64,000 nt of DNA from Pseudogracilibacillus sp. (GTDB taxonomy: Bacteria; Bacillota; Bacilli; Bacillales; Amphibacillaceae). The position numbers and the translations under genes are program-made. The DNA is taken from positions 168,981-232,980 of the forward strand of contig JAPFDT010000012.1 of the NCBI GenBank assembly GCA_026169815.1, read 5' to 3'. Positions 19,213 to 28,788 of this stretch are shown here, piece after piece (position 1 is the stretch's first letter; each line of letters starts with the position of its first letter). Under the pieces are notes generated by a model. That model made no database searches. It worked only from the letters and a program-made list of their open reading frames with translations, and was not told the DNA's origin.

Positions 19213-20487
19213 TTAGGAGTAATGTCTGTTTTTTCGCATTAAGATAAATTGGCGTACCAGTGTAATAAAATGGAGTGATCCTGAAATAACATAAGTTTTT
19301 TCTTTAGGTCCATTAAACATGTCTAGCACTTTTTGCTCCCATTGTTCAATAAACAAATCGTAATCTAATGTTTCTTTTAATTGTTTCTCTGTCGCTGCAC
19401 GTTCATGATCAAAAGTTGTCACATATACCTGCTCGAATAAAGGTCGTAATATCGTCATCATCTCAGGTAGTTGTTTATCTGAAAATCCGGCAAATAATAA
19501 TATCTTTTCATCTTGTGAATAGAGATTTTCAATTGTTTTAGCTAACGCTTTTACTCCTGCAACATTATGTGCACTATCTAATATAATCGTTGGGTGTTCG
19601 TGAATCACTTCTAACCTACCAGGTAACGTTGTTTGTTGTAATGCTTTCTTTATGTAATTTGTTTCCAACTCCCACCCTAACTTTTGTAATAAAGTAAAAA
19701 CCATAAGCGCCACAGATGCATTTTCTTTTTGATGTACGCCTAATAAGCCTAAATGAGTTGTATCATATGATATTGCTTCATTTTTTATCGTAACGTTTTC
19801 TCCATCAAGCTGGAAATCCACTCCATAGGCATATACAGGAACAGCTAATTTATTAGCTTCTTTATCAATAACCTTCCGTACAGCTTCTGTCACTTTGCCG
19901 ATGACTAAAGGACGTTCTTTTTTCATAATTCCTGCTTTATGAAACGCAATTTCTTCTAACGTATCTCCTAAAAATCCCATATGATCATAATCTATTGATG
20001 TAATAACTGATATAAGTGGCGTAAAACAATTTGTTGTGTCATAACGCCCTCCCATCCCTGTTTCTACTAAAACAATATCCGTTTGTTCTGAAAAATACAT
20101 CAATCCAATAACGGTTAAGATTTCAAACTCTGTTGGATGATTATCTCGTCCATCGAGTAGTTGGATATGTGGTAACAATTCATTTAATAACTGTAAAAAG
20201 TCATTTTCCGATATCGTCTCACCATTAATGAAGAAATGACCAGTTATACCTGTAAAGCTTGGTGAAGTAAATACGCCAACACGATATTGATGTGCTTGCA
20301 GTACTTCATCCACTATTTGAATAGTAGAACCTTTTCCATTCGTTCCCGCGACATGAATGCCGTTAATTTTTTGTTCAGGATGATCTACTTGCTCTAATAA
20401 AAATTCGACACGATCAAGTCCTGGTTTAATCCCAAATTTCTGGCGTTCGATAAAAAACTGTGTTACATCATTTATTGATTCAAACAT
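19213..20487 (-). CDS. folC: Folylpolyglutamate synthase / dihydrofolate synthase
   Basis: Adds glutamate to (dihydro)folates using ATP. The 424-residue protein has the Mur-ligase-like P-loop HVAGTNGKGSTI, FTSPSFTGITGHFFINGE, the ETGMGGRYDTTNCF segment, and the C-terminal domain with LDSAHNVAG. Length is normal. In B. subtilis folC directly follows valS; here three plus-strand genes have come between them. Confidence 0.94.
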   Translation of the reverse strand: MFESINDVTQFFIERQKFGIKPGLDRVEFLLEQVDHPEQKINGIHVAGTNGKGSTIQIVDEVLQAHQYRVGVFTSPSFTGITGHFFINGETISENDFLQLLNELLPHIQLLDGRDNHPTEFEILTVIGLMYFSEQTDIVLVETGMGGRYDTTNCFTPLISVITSIDYDHMGFLGDTLEEIAFHKAGIMKKERPLVIGKVTEAVRKVIDKEANKLAVPVYAYGVDFQLDGENVTIKNEAISYDTTHLGLLGVHQKENASVALMVFTLLQKLGWELETNYIKKALQQTTLPGRLEVIHEHPTIILDSAHNVAGVKALAKTIENLYSQDEKILLFAGFSDKQLPEMMTILRPLFEQVYVTTFDHERAATEKQLKETLDYDLFIEQWEQKVLDMFNGPKEKTYVISGSLHFITLVRQFILMRKNRHYS

Positions 20488-20578
20488 ACAATCATCACTT
20501 TCTCTTGTAATTTAATTAGAATACTTTAAAATAATTATAGCGAATATCGTCAGTTTTTAACAGAAGGGATGCATTTGA

Positions 20579-21466
20579 TTGAGTTATAATGCGTGGATTA
20601 TTTACAATGGATTTTTACGAGCGGAATCTTTTTATGATTTTGCGGACATGATTAAACAAGCAGCGAGTCATAAAGGACACGTTGCTACCATCTATTCAAA
20701 TAAAGAAATAATAAGTATATTAGACACGAATTTAACGACAGTTCCAAGTGAGTTACCAGATTATGTTGTGTTTACAGATAAAGATTTATATTTAGCGCGA
20801 CAACTTGAGCTACTAGGTGTTCCTGTTTTTAATTCATCTGCTGCCATTACAACGTCAGATGATAAAATTAAGACATATCAGTTACTAGCTAAAGCAAAAG
20901 TTCCTATTCCTAAAACAATTTTTGCACCAAAAACATTTGGACTCCCACATGCTTTTGATGCGTCTTACATCGATAGAATTAAGGAAACTTTTGGTTTTCC
21001 ATTAATCATTAAAGAAGCGTATGGCTCGTTTGGGGAACAAGTATATTTAATTAAAAATGAACAACAATTATATGAAAAGGTTGCTGAAATAGCAGATAGA
21101 CCGTTTATGTTTCAACAAATGATCCATTCTAGTCACGGAAAAGATTTACGACTCCAAGTTGTTGGTGACCAAGTCGTGACAGCAATGAAACGAATGAATG
21201 AAAGTGATTTTCGAGCGAATGTAACGTCAGGTGGGACAATGCAACGATATCATCCAACAGATGAAGAAAAGCAAATTGCTATTAAAGCGAGTCAATTAAT
21301 TGGTGCAGATTTTTCTGGGGTAGATTTGTTATTTGGTGAAGCAGGGCCGATTGTTTGCGAAGTGAATTCTAATGCTCATATTCGTAACATCTTAGATTGT
21401 ACTGGAGTTAATGCAGCTCCTTATATTATTGATCATATTGAAAGTATTCTCGGTGCATACAAATGA
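20579..21466 (+). CDS. RimK-like ATP-grasp ligase, first of a pair
   Basis: ATP-grasp enzymes join a carboxylate to an amine through an acyl phosphate. This 295-residue protein has an N-terminal pre-ATP-grasp domain (1-95), the ATP-binding segment FPLIIKEAYGSFGEQVYLIK, then KDLRLQVVGDQVVTAMKR, SDFRANVTSGG, and the metal-binding end FSGVDLLF with VCEVNSNAHIRNI. These match the RimK/LysX group of amino-acid ligases; the substrate is not known. The start is a TTG preceded by AAGGGA. Its stop overlaps the next gene by 4 bases, and that gene is a divergent paralogue. Together they may form a heteromeric or two-step ligase. Confidence 0.82.
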   Translation: MSYNAWIIYNGFLRAESFYDFADMIKQAASHKGHVATIYSNKEIISILDTNLTTVPSELPDYVVFTDKDLYLARQLELLGVPVFNSSAAITTSDDKIKTYQLLAKAKVPIPKTIFAPKTFGLPHAFDASYIDRIKETFGFPLIIKEAYGSFGEQVYLIKNEQQLYEKVAEIADRPFMFQQMIHSSHGKDLRLQVVGDQVVTAMKRMNESDFRANVTSGGTMQRYHPTDEEKQIAIKASQLIGADFSGVDLLFGEAGPIVCEVNSNAHIRNILDCTGVNAAPYIIDHIESILGAYK

Positions 21467-22332
21467 TTGGTTGGTTAATTTATCAGCAAAAAGATGCTGG
21501 ACAGAATGAGAGTTATATTAATTGGTTTTTACATGAAGCACAACAACAACAAGTCGATTTAAAACTAGTTTATCGCGAAGAACTTTCGATTGGTATTATC
21601 GATCAATCACCTGTCGTTTATCTTAATCATCAAAAACAAACATTACCTCATTTTGTCGTAAATCGTTCGATTGAACCTATCGTGCAACACTTTTTTACAC
21701 AGTGTAATATACCTGTTTTTAATACAGCTGACACAGCAAAAATTGTTAATAATAAAGCTCGAACCCATTTAGAATTAAGCAAACTACATATTCCAATGCT
21801 CCCAACTTTATTCATTCACGGGCGAGCACTACCAGAAAAAGCTCCTTTTCATTATCCTGTCATCGTTAAAGCTGTTGCAGGAAGAAGTGGTACGGAAGTG
21901 TTTTTTCTAGAAGACAAACAAGCATGGCAAACATTCAAGGAACAATGTACTAATCAAGAATATATTGTTCAACCAACAAAAGTACAATTAGGTAAAGATG
22001 TACGAATATTTATAATTGGAACCGAGATTGTAGCTGCTGTATTACGACATAACGAAACAGATTTCCGGGCGAATTTTAAACTTGGTGGAAAAGCTATTCC
22101 GTATCAGCTATCAGTAGAGGAAGAAAAAATGATTCTTAAAATTATTAACCATTTCGAGTTCGGCTTAGTCGGGATTGATTTTCTCATTGATGATCATGGC
22201 AATCTTTTATTTAATGAAATAGAAGATGTCGTTGGCTCAAGAATTTTAAGTGAAACGAGCGACATTAACCTCTTGGAAAAATATGTGACTTATATAAAAG
22301 AAACAGTGAAAAAACAAGAAAATGAGATGTAA
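21463..22332 (+). CDS. RimK-like ATP-grasp protein, second of the pair
   Basis: 289-residue paralogue of the preceding gene, coupled by an ATGA overlap. It shows YPVIVKAVAGRSGTEVFFLE (ATP loop), KDVRIFIIGTEIVAAVLRH, TDFRANFKLGG and VGIDFLIDDHGNLLFNEIED. In RimK the last metal-binding motif is Glu-x-Asn; the first gene keeps it (EVN) but here it reads Glu-Ile-Glu, so metal binding may be changed. Function unknown; a partner subunit or a ligase with a different substrate are both possible. The pair lies on the plus strand between folC and valS. Confidence 0.8.
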   Translation: MIGWLIYQQKDAGQNESYINWFLHEAQQQQVDLKLVYREELSIGIIDQSPVVYLNHQKQTLPHFVVNRSIEPIVQHFFTQCNIPVFNTADTAKIVNNKARTHLELSKLHIPMLPTLFIHGRALPEKAPFHYPVIVKAVAGRSGTEVFFLEDKQAWQTFKEQCTNQEYIVQPTKVQLGKDVRIFIIGTEIVAAVLRHNETDFRANFKLGGKAIPYQLSVEEEKMILKIINHFEFGLVGIDFLIDDHGNLLFNEIEDVVGSRILSETSDINLLEKYVTYIKETVKKQENEM

Positions 22333-22440
22333 CTATTAAAGTACTTTTTGAAGAGTTGAATATAAATTAAAATACATTTACTATCCGTTCAAGTTATGTA
22401 ACACCTTCATAAATATAAGCTCAAATGTGGAGTGATTTTG

Positions 22441-22983
22441 TTGAAAAAAATCTATGTAATAAGACATTGTAAAGCAGAAGGACAGCCATCCGAATCTCCT
22501 CTTACTGAAGAGGGTTTTAGACAGGCAGAAGCTTTAAGTGCCTTTTTTGATAATGTTAAAATCGAACGAATCATTTCTAGCCCATACAAGCGTGCTATTC
22601 AAACAGTAGAGCCACTTTCAAAACGACTAAATCTTGAAATTGAATTAAATGACGAATTAAAGGAACGGGTGTTAAGTAATGAATCATTATCAGATTGGCT
22701 TGAAAAGTTAAGAAAAACATTCGATAATCCAAACTTAAAATTTGCAGGTGGGGAATCTAGTAAAGAGGCTGTAAATCGAATTGTAAAAGTAGTAGAAACT
22801 GTGTTTAAAAGTAATTTTGAAAATACGATAATTGTGACTCACGGTAATTTAATGGCATTGCTTTTAAATTATTATAATCAACAATTTGGTTTTAAACAAT
22901 GGGCGACACTAGACAACCCGGATATATACCTTTTAAAAGCAGATGGAAACGAGATAACTTATGAAAGAATAAAAAATAAGTGA
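22441..22983 (+). CDS. Histidine phosphatase superfamily protein (phosphoglycerate mutase-like)
   Basis: Predicted cytoplasmic phosphatase of about 180 residues. It has the phosphohistidine motif IRHCKAEGQ near the N-terminus (a Cys replaces the Gly of the usual RHG), SSPYKRAIQTVEPL, and the second catalytic histidine in IIVTHGNLMALLL. Substrate unknown. The start is probably the TTG at 22441, 6 bases after GGAGTG; the GTG at 22432 overlaps that site. It may be transcribed with the ATP-grasp pair, 108 bases upstream. Confidence 0.82.
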   Translation: MKKIYVIRHCKAEGQPSESPLTEEGFRQAEALSAFFDNVKIERIISSPYKRAIQTVEPLSKRLNLEIELNDELKERVLSNESLSDWLEKLRKTFDNPNLKFAGGESSKEAVNRIVKVVETVFKSNFENTIIVTHGNLMALLLNYYNQQFGFKQWATLDNPDIYLLKADGNEITYERIKNK

Positions 22984-23115
22984 CTGAAATAAGTTGGAAC
23001 TTTTTTCGGCAATAATTATCTTTAGAATCAATTTCATAATAGGATAATTTAATTAAAAACACGAATGTTTAGTTATAAATATGTATCATCATAGGTATTT
23101 AGCTCATCTAACTGA

Positions 23116-23175
23116 GTTTATTTGAATGAAAGCCTACTGACTAGCATGAGTCCGTCGGCTGTAATGAAAATAAAC
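23116..23175. repeat. Palindromic repeat family 2, short copy
   Basis: Sixty-base imperfect inverted repeat (GTTTATTTGAATGAAAGCC at one end, GGCTGTAATGAAAATAAAC at the other). Read on the minus strand it matches the arms of the repeat at 50169-50337, including TTTCATTACAGCCGAC. Lies in the gap between the histidine phosphatase gene and valS, right beside a terminator. Confidence 0.6.
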
Positions 23176-23208
23176 GGGTACAAATCAATTAAGATTTAGT
23201 ACCCGTTT
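23172..23208. terminator. Bidirectional terminator between the phosphatase gene and valS
   Basis: AAACGGGTAC (23172-23181) pairs with GTACCCGTTT (23199-23208), extended inwards by AAATC with GATTT. A T-run follows on the plus strand. The genes on both sides converge on it. Confidence 0.8.
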
Positions 23209-23270
23209 TGCAATATAATCTATATACTAGTATTTTCTACATTAAGAAACTCCGTTATTCTTAAGTCTGT

Positions 23271-25916
23271 TTACTTCTTTAATTCCGCTAAACGTTTTTC
23301 AACCATTTCGCGCTTTTCAAGATAATCCTTTTCCTTTTGACGCTCTGCTTCAACTACGTTTTCAGGTGCTTTAGCGACAAAACCTTCATTACTTAATTTC
23401 TTTTGAACAAGGTTTACTTCTTTCTCCCATTTTTCTAGTTCTTTTTCTAAACGAGCAATTTCCTTTTCAAAATCAATTAAACCAGCTAAAGGTAAAAATA
23501 ATTCTGCACCTGTTACGACAGCTGACATCGCTTCTTCAGGAACATCTATATTTGTGCCAATCGTCAGTGCTTCTGTATTACAGAAACGTTCTATAAACAA
23601 ACGATTCGCCTCTAGTTCTTCTGCAATCGTATCAGTTTGTGTTTGAATCATCATCGTTACTTTTCGAGACATTGGCGTATCTACTTCTGCCCTGATGTTT
23701 CGTACAGATTTAATAATCCCCATTACTCGATCCATCTCAGCAACAGCTGTATCATTTTGATACGTTGGATTGACCTGTGGCCAAGCTGCTACAGTAATTG
23801 ATTCCCCTTCATGTGGTAATTGTTGCCAAATTTCTTCTGTAATAAACGGCATATATGGATGAAGCATACGTAACGTTTGATCTAATACATGAGCTAAAAC
23901 AGAACGTGTCGTTTGTTTTTGTGCTTCGTCTTCACCGTAAAGGGAAATTTTTGCCATTTCAATGTACCAATCACAAAACTCATCCCAAATGAAGTTGTAT
24001 AAATAACGACCAGCTTCACCAAACTCATATTTATCTGTATTTTGCGTGACATGTTCAATCGTTTCATTTAGACGGGTTAAAATCCACTGATCTGGTAATG
24101 ATAACTCTCCAGTTAAATCAATATCTTCGTATTCGAATCCTTCTAAATTCATTAAGACGAAACGAGATGCGTTCCAAATCTTGTTGTTAAAGTTCCATGT
24201 TGCTTCTACACGTTCCCAGTGGAAACGTAAATCTTGTCCTGGTGTCGAGCCTGTTAATAAGAAGTAACGTAATGCGTCTGCTCCATATTTATCGATGACA
24301 TCCATTGGATCTACACCATTACCAAGTGACTTACTCATCTTTTGTCCATCTGCATCACGAATAAGTCCGTGAATTAACACATCTTTAAATGGCGCTTCAT
24401 CTGTAAATTCAAGTGATTGGAAAATCATTCTCGCAACCCAGAAGAATATAATATCATAACCTGTAACAAGTACATCTGTTGGGAAATAACGTTTAAAATC
24501 TTCATTATCTTCATCTGGCCAGCCCATCGTTGAAAACGGCCATAAAGCAGATGAGAACCAAGTATCTAAAACGTCTGTATCTTGTTCCCAATTTTCACTA
24601 TCTGCTGGCGCTTCTTTTCCAACATATACTTCGCCTGTTTCCTTATGATACCAAGCTGGAATACGGTGCCCCCACCATAATTGACGTGAAATACACCAGT
24701 CACGAATATTTTCCATCCAATGTAAATATGTTTGTTCAAAACGATTTGGAACAAAATTTACTTTGTCATCTGTTTTTTGTAATTCAACCGAACGGTCTGC
24801 TAGTGGCTGCATATTTACAAACCATTGTGTCGATAAATAAGGTTCAACGACAGCGCCGCTTCGTTCAGAGTGTCCTACTTGATGTGTATGATCTTCTATT
24901 TCGAATAACACACCTTCAGCTTGTAAATCAGCTACAATTGCTTTACGACATTCAAAACGATCCATACCATCATATTTACCTGCATTTTTATTCATCGTTC
25001 CGTCTTCATTCATAACAAGTACACGTTCTAAATTATGACGATTACCAATATCAAAGTCATTTGGATCATGAGCTGGCGTTATTTTTACCGCACCAGAACC
25101 AAATTCCATATCAACATAATCGTCCGCAACGATGTCAATTTCTCGGCCAACAATTGGTAAAACAACTTTTTCACCGATTAAATGTTTATAACGCTCATCT
25201 TCTGGATGAACGGCAACTGCAGTATCACCGAGCATTGTCTCTGGTCGTGTTGTTGCAATCTCAATTGTTTCTTCACTACCTTTAATCGGATAGCGCATAT
25301 GGTAAAATTTACCTTCTACTTCTTCATAAATAACCTCAATATCAGATAATGCTGTTTTTGTAGATGGGTCCCAATTAATAATATATTCTCCACGATAAAT
25401 GAAGCCTTTTTCATAAAGCTTAATAAATACCTCTTGAACGGCATTTGATAAACCTTCATCTAAAGTAAATCGCTCACGTGTATAATCTAAACCTAACCCT
25501 AATTTACCCCACTGTTCACGGATAAAGTCAGCATACTCTTCTTTCCAATCCCAAACAGTATCAATGAATTTTTCACGCCCTAAATCATAGCGCGATTTAC
25601 CTTCTTCTTTTAATTTTGCCTCAACAACAGCTTGTGTGGCAATACCCGCATGATCCATCCCTGGCAGCCATAAAACATCGTATCCTTGCATTCGCTTCAT
25701 TCTAGCTACTGTATCTTGCATTGTCGTATCCCAAGCATGTCCTAAATGAAGACGACCTGTTACGTTTGGTGGTGGAATGACGATAGAAAACGGCTCCTTT
25801 TCAGGATCACCTGTTGCCTCAAAATAGTTTCCCTGTAACCAAAATCCGTAACGGTCTGCCTCAATACTTTTATGATCATATTTTGGTGGAAGATGTTTGT
25901 TATTGTTCGCTTCCAT
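23271..25916 (-). CDS. valS: Valyl-tRNA synthetase
   Basis: Charges tRNA-Val. The 881-residue protein contains the class I HIGH-type motif [13 protein letters not shown], the editing domain ([17 protein letters not shown]), the KMSKS motif in [10 protein letters not shown], the anticodon-binding helical domain, and the C-terminal coiled-coil arm typical of ValRS ([18 protein letters not shown]). I place the start at the ATG at 25916 behind AGGAGGAA; a longer frame upstream only reads through the T-box leader. Expression is expected to be controlled by that leader. Confidence 0.96.
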   Translation of the reverse strand: MEANNNKHLPPKYDHKSIEADRYGFWLQGNYFEATGDPEKEPFSIVIPPPNVTGRLHLGHAWDTTMQDTVARMKRMQGYDVLWLPGMDHAGIATQAVVEAKLKEEGKSRYDLGREKFIDTVWDWKEEYADFIREQWGKLGLGLDYTRERFTLDEGLSNAVQEVFIKLYEKGFIYRGEYIINWDPSTKTALSDIEVIYEEVEGKFYHMRYPIKGSEETIEIATTRPETMLGDTAVAVHPEDERYKHLIGEKVVLPIVGREIDIVADDYVDMEFGSGAVKITPAHDPNDFDIGNRHNLERVLVMNEDGTMNKNAGKYDGMDRFECRKAIVADLQAEGVLFEIEDHTHQVGHSERSGAVVEPYLSTQWFVNMQPLADRSVELQKTDDKVNFVPNRFEQTYLHWMENIRDWCISRQLWWGHRIPAWYHKETGEVYVGKEAPADSENWEQDTDVLDTWFSSALWPFSTMGWPDEDNEDFKRYFPTDVLVTGYDIIFFWVARMIFQSLEFTDEAPFKDVLIHGLIRDADGQKMSKSLGNGVDPMDVIDKYGADALRYFLLTGSTPGQDLRFHWERVEATWNFNNKIWNASRFVLMNLEGFEYEDIDLTGELSLPDQWILTRLNETIEHVTQNTDKYEFGEAGRYLYNFIWDEFCDWYIEMAKISLYGEDEAQKQTTRSVLAHVLDQTLRMLHPYMPFITEEIWQQLPHEGESITVAAWPQVNPTYQNDTAVAEMDRVMGIIKSVRNIRAEVDTPMSRKVTMMIQTQTDTIAEELEANRLFIERFCNTEALTIGTNIDVPEEAMSAVVTGAELFLPLAGLIDFEKEIARLEKELEKWEKEVNLVQKKLSNEGFVAKAPENVVEAERQKEKDYLEKREMVEKRLAELKK

Positions 25917-25949
25917 ATTGTGTTCCTCCTTTATGATATATAGACAAAT

Positions 25950-26190
25950 AAAAAAACCTTTCATCCCTAATAAGGACGAAAAGTTGTTATTTCCGTGGTA
26001 CCACCTTTGTTTACAAGTATGAACTTGTACACTCAAATTGGTAACGGTAATAAACCGACTTCTCCTACTCATCGTTCAAAGAAGTTGTTCAAGGGCTACC
26101 TTCTAAAACCTATTTTGAAAAACTTACACCAATTTGTTTTTCTCTCTGAAAAAATAGCATTTTATACTCTTCCCTATCCTCACATTATGA
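25950..26190 (-). promoter_or_regulatory. T-box riboswitch in the valS leader
   Basis: The minus strand shows the T-box core TGGTACCACGG (plus 25993-26003), an AGAGAG...GGTG stem I segment, and GAGTAGGAGAAGTCGG after stem I. A terminator hairpin (CTTTTCGTCC with GGATGAAAGG, plus about 25955-25983) followed by seven T ends the leader just before the valS ribosome site. Uncharged tRNA-Val should stabilise the antiterminator and let valS be made. A GTA at plus 26097-26099 is a candidate valine specifier codon; I did not fold the whole stem. Confidence 0.92.
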
Positions 26191-26303
26191 TATGTAATTA
26201 ATCATAGTGTAATGTTTTTTTTCGTTATTTGCAACTTTTATTCTTTATTTTAGCACGTTTATGCCTATTTCATACATATAGTAAAAATAAACGGGGTGAT
26301 TGT

Positions 26304-26492
26304 GTGCCAAATAACTATCGATATCGTCTGCCATCTTGGTTATGTAATGTTATTTGCATCGTAGAAAGAGCGATATTACCTATATTAGTCTTTCAATTAA
26401 TTCGTACATTGTTTTTTACAACAACATTTGATCTCATTTTGTTATGTATATTTATTGGGATTTTTATCGCTTTTTACTTACGATGGTTGTAA
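26304..26492 (+). CDS. Small two-helix membrane protein
   Basis: Unrecognised 62-residue protein starting at a GTG behind GGGGTGAT. After VPNNYRYRLPSWLCN it has two hydrophobic helices (VERAILPILVFQLIRTLFF and LILLCIFIGIFIAFYL) and ends RWL. A strong terminator begins within a few bases of the stop, which supports a real gene. It lies between the valS T-box region and spoVID, on the opposite strand. No function is suggested by its sequence. Confidence 0.55.
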   Translation: MPNNYRYRLPSWLCNVICIVERAILPILVFQLIRTLFFTTTFDLILLCIFIGIFIAFYLRWL

Positions 26493-26497
26493 AGAAA

Positions 26498-26549
26498 AAG
26501 AGGTTGGAACTTAACGATAGACATTATATCGCACTGATTCCAACCTCTT
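26498..26549. terminator. Bidirectional terminator between the small membrane protein gene and spoVID
   Basis: AAGAGGTTGGAA pairs exactly with TTCCAACCTCTT over 12 bases, with a 28-base loop. Both flanking genes converge on it. Confidence 0.75.
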
Positions 26550-26562
26550 AATATACTAAATG

Positions 26563-27489
26563 TTATTTATTTTCTATATAAATGAGAGCACCTGGCTCCA
26601 TGTCATCCGCATGAATATTATTATCTTTCATTAGCTGTAATGTTGATATATCATAGCGTTTAGCGATTGATTCTATCGTATCTTCTTCTTGGATGATATG
26701 GATCTTCATCGTTGTAACAGATGCCTCTTCCACCTCACCAAATAAGTCTGTTAAAAATAGTACATCACTTACTTCTTCATCTGCTACTTCTGCTGTTGTT
26801 TCGCTGTATTGTATATCAATGACTTGATCATCTGTTGCTTCTATCGATTCGGAGATAATTTTTGCATCATCTTGTAAAGATTCTGAAACGTCGGTTTGGA
26901 TTGCTTGCTCTTCAGTAGCTGGCATTTCTTTTTCTTCTTCAGCTGCTTGAGCTTGATCATTAACAATATTATGTTCTTCAGATGTTGGTGCTGTTTCTTC
27001 GATTACAGCCTCTGCTTCTTCTTGTTTCACTTCTTTTTCTTGTTCTACGTTATCTCCTTTAATACCATGAATATGTAATGTCGCCTCGATATTTATGCGA
27101 TCATTAGCTGGTAATTCATAATCAAACGAAATAACTTCCACTTTTACTTCAGCTATGTTGTCAATGCGGTTTCTAGCTACAGATACTTCTACTGGAAAAC
27201 GATGTGAAAACATCATTTGGTTCACTTGCGTATCAATAACTTTTTCCATATACACCGTTGCATCGTTTTGTTCAGTTGCTTCGTCATCATATTTATCTTC
27301 TGTATTATTCGCCTTACTACACTCACCCTGTAGAATAATAAGCCCTCGTATTTGCATATACTCTTCAAATGTTTCTATTGCGATATCTGGTTCGATAGAT
27401 ATTGATAACATCTCTTCTATTTCTTGTCCTCTTTCCATATGCAGTGATTCATTTACCGTAAAAGATAACACGCTCTGTTGTTGGTCCAA
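26563..27489 (-). CDS. spoVID: Stage VI sporulation protein D (spore coat assembly, LysM)
   Basis: SpoVID helps the coat encase the forespore. The N-terminal domain (LSFTVNESLHMERGQEIEEM, LSISIEPDI, IRGLIILQGE) matches the B. subtilis protein; a long acidic low-complexity stretch (about 160-250) follows; the last 45 residues are a LysM domain (EEDTIESIAKRYDISTLQLM). I start at the TTG at 27489, 6 bases after AGAGGAGGT (308 aa), because the upstream ATG precedes the ribosome site. In B. subtilis spoVID is followed by ysxE and preceded by the hem genes; both are missing here. Confidence 0.9.
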   Translation of the reverse strand: MDQQQSVLSFTVNESLHMERGQEIEEMLSISIEPDIAIETFEEYMQIRGLIILQGECSKANNTEDKYDDEATEQNDATVYMEKVIDTQVNQMMFSHRFPVEVSVARNRIDNIAEVKVEVISFDYELPANDRINIEATLHIHGIKGDNVEQEKEVKQEEAEAVIEETAPTSEEHNIVNDQAQAAEEEKEMPATEEQAIQTDVSESLQDDAKIISESIEATDDQVIDIQYSETTAEVADEEVSDVLFLTDLFGEVEEASVTTMKIHIIQEEDTIESIAKRYDISTLQLMKDNNIHADDMEPGALIYIENK

Positions 27490-27666
27490 TCTGCAACCTC
27501 CTCTAAATTCATCGTAATTCAAACTATTATCTGATTAATTGTATGTTATGACATGTCTCTTTATGAATACGAATAAAATATTAAGCGAAAATTGCTTCCC
27601 TACTTGTTCGATTATCATCCTTATATTATGATAAGAGATGATTCATCTATTAATAAGGAGATTATT

Positions 27667-28149
27667 ATGAAAAAACAAGACGATTTTATAGCATATATTC
27701 TAATAGGTATTGGTATTTATTTTTTAATTAAACAGTTAGATTTACAACTATTTTCATCCTTTTACTCATGGCCGACTTTTTTAATAATTGTTGGTGTAGC
27801 CTTTTTAATCCATAGTTATTCTACTAATGAATTTGATCATATTTTTACTGGGGTATTATTACTTGGTTTAGGAATTCATTTTCACGGATTAGAAAATTAT
27901 GATTTCTGGTTTGATCATTGGTCTGCATATGCATTAATAACGGGAATTGCCTTCATTGTACGTTACTTACGAACTAAAAAGGGATTAGTTCCTGGTGCCA
28001 TATTAATCGGAATTGCTTTATTGATGATTTTTTCCGTTACGTTACCTGATTGGTTTCAGTGGATTTACGGGCTAGTTGATTTTCTAGAAACGTTTTGGCC
28101 AGTAGCAGTAATAGGATTTGGAGTTTATCTATTACGTTTTAAAAAATAA
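27667..28149 (+). CDS. LiaF/LiaI-like multi-helix membrane protein
   Basis: 160-residue membrane protein with alternating hydrophobic segments: AYILIGIGIYFLI, TFLIIVGVAFLIH, IFTGVLLLGLGIHF, ALITGIAFIVRYL, GAILIGIALLMIF and FWPVAVIGFGVYLL. The pattern is that of the LiaI-LiaF transmembrane-region family of cell-envelope stress proteins; the extra-membrane LiaF sensor domain is absent. AAGGAG precedes the ATG at 27667; the longer upstream frame lacks a ribosome site. It sits alone where the hem cluster would be expected, and a terminator shared with ysxC follows. Confidence 0.75.
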   Translation: MKKQDDFIAYILIGIGIYFLIKQLDLQLFSSFYSWPTFLIIVGVAFLIHSYSTNEFDHIFTGVLLLGLGIHFHGLENYDFWFDHWSAYALITGIAFIVRYLRTKKGLVPGAILIGIALLMIFSVTLPDWFQWIYGLVDFLETFWPVAVIGFGVYLLRFKK

Positions 28150-28167
28150 ACTTCAGATACGAAATTG

Positions 28168-28203
28168 AAAAACGGCTGTGAGCTAAGCTCCACAGCCGTT
28201 TTT
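28168..28203. terminator. Bidirectional terminator between the LiaF-like gene and ysxC
   Basis: AACGGCTGTG (28171-28180) pairs exactly with CACAGCCGTT (28191-28200), with A-run before and T-run after, a typical intrinsic terminator serving convergent genes. Confidence 0.88.
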
Positions 28204-28206
28204 AAA

Positions 28207-28788
28207 TTATATATGTGCTTCGATAGCACCCCATATTTTATCTTTATTTTCACGTGTTTCTGATGAAAATGGAACTACCCCTACAGTTTCATAAGGGGCG
28301 AGTATTTTTTTCGTTGCCTTTAATCGTTTCGCTCGTTTGCTTTGCGGGACTTTATCCAGTTTCGTTGCGACTATTAATAATGGAATCTCTAAATAATTGA
28401 TATATTCCATCATTTGTAAATCATCGCGTGTTGGATCATGGCGAAAGTCAATAATTAATACAACAAGATTTAGCGGGTCACGTGTTTGAAAGTATTCTTC
28501 CATCATTTGGCCCCATTTTTCACGCTCTTGTTTTGATACTTTTGCATAACCATAACCAGGTACATCAACAAAATAAAATACATCATTTATTTTATAAAAG
28601 TTAAGTGTACGAGTTTTCCCTGGTTTAGCTGATGTACGAACTAAATTTCTTCGATTAATAATTGTATTAATAAAGGACGACTTTCCAACATTAGACCTAC
28701 CAGCTAATGCTATTTCTGGTAGGTTTGATGTTGGATATTGCGCTTCACTGACGGCACTTATTTCGATTTCTGCTTTATTTACTTTCAT
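28207..28788 (-). CDS. ysxC: Ribosome biogenesis GTPase YsxC/YihA (EngB)
   Basis: Essential GTPase for 50S assembly. The 193-residue protein has the G1 loop [12 protein letters not shown]3 DVPGYGYA, G4 TKLDKV, and the SSETRENKD end. The ATG at 28788 follows GGGGGA by 5 bases and lies inside the last codons of lonA (14-base overlap). lonA-ysxC order is as in B. subtilis, but the hemA cluster that should follow ysxC is absent. Confidence 0.95.
   Translation of the reverse strand: MKVNKAEIEISAVSEAQYPTSNLPEIALAGRSNVGKSSFINTIINRRNLVRTSAKPGKTRTLNFYKINDVFYFVDVPGYGYAKVSKQEREKWGQMMEEYFQTRDPLNLVVLIIDFRHDPTRDDLQMMEYINYLEIPLLIVATKLDKVPQSKRAKRLKATKKILAPYETVGVVPFSSETRENKDKIWGAIEAHI

Noticed and set aside
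23100..23210. CRISPR or tandem repeat signal from repeated AAT-rich blocks and palindromes
   Set aside because: Only a dispersed palindrome and one terminator are present; there is no regular repeat-spacer series anywhere in the window.
25917..26072. N-terminal extension of ValRS by 52 codons
   Set aside because: The extension is translated T-box leader; the ATG at 25916 has a perfect AGGAGGAA and begins the family sequence.
26896..27517. Plus-strand frames rich in Phe, Ser and Cys opposite spoVID
   Set aside because: They mirror the acidic low-complexity coding of spoVID on the other strand; no ribosome sites.
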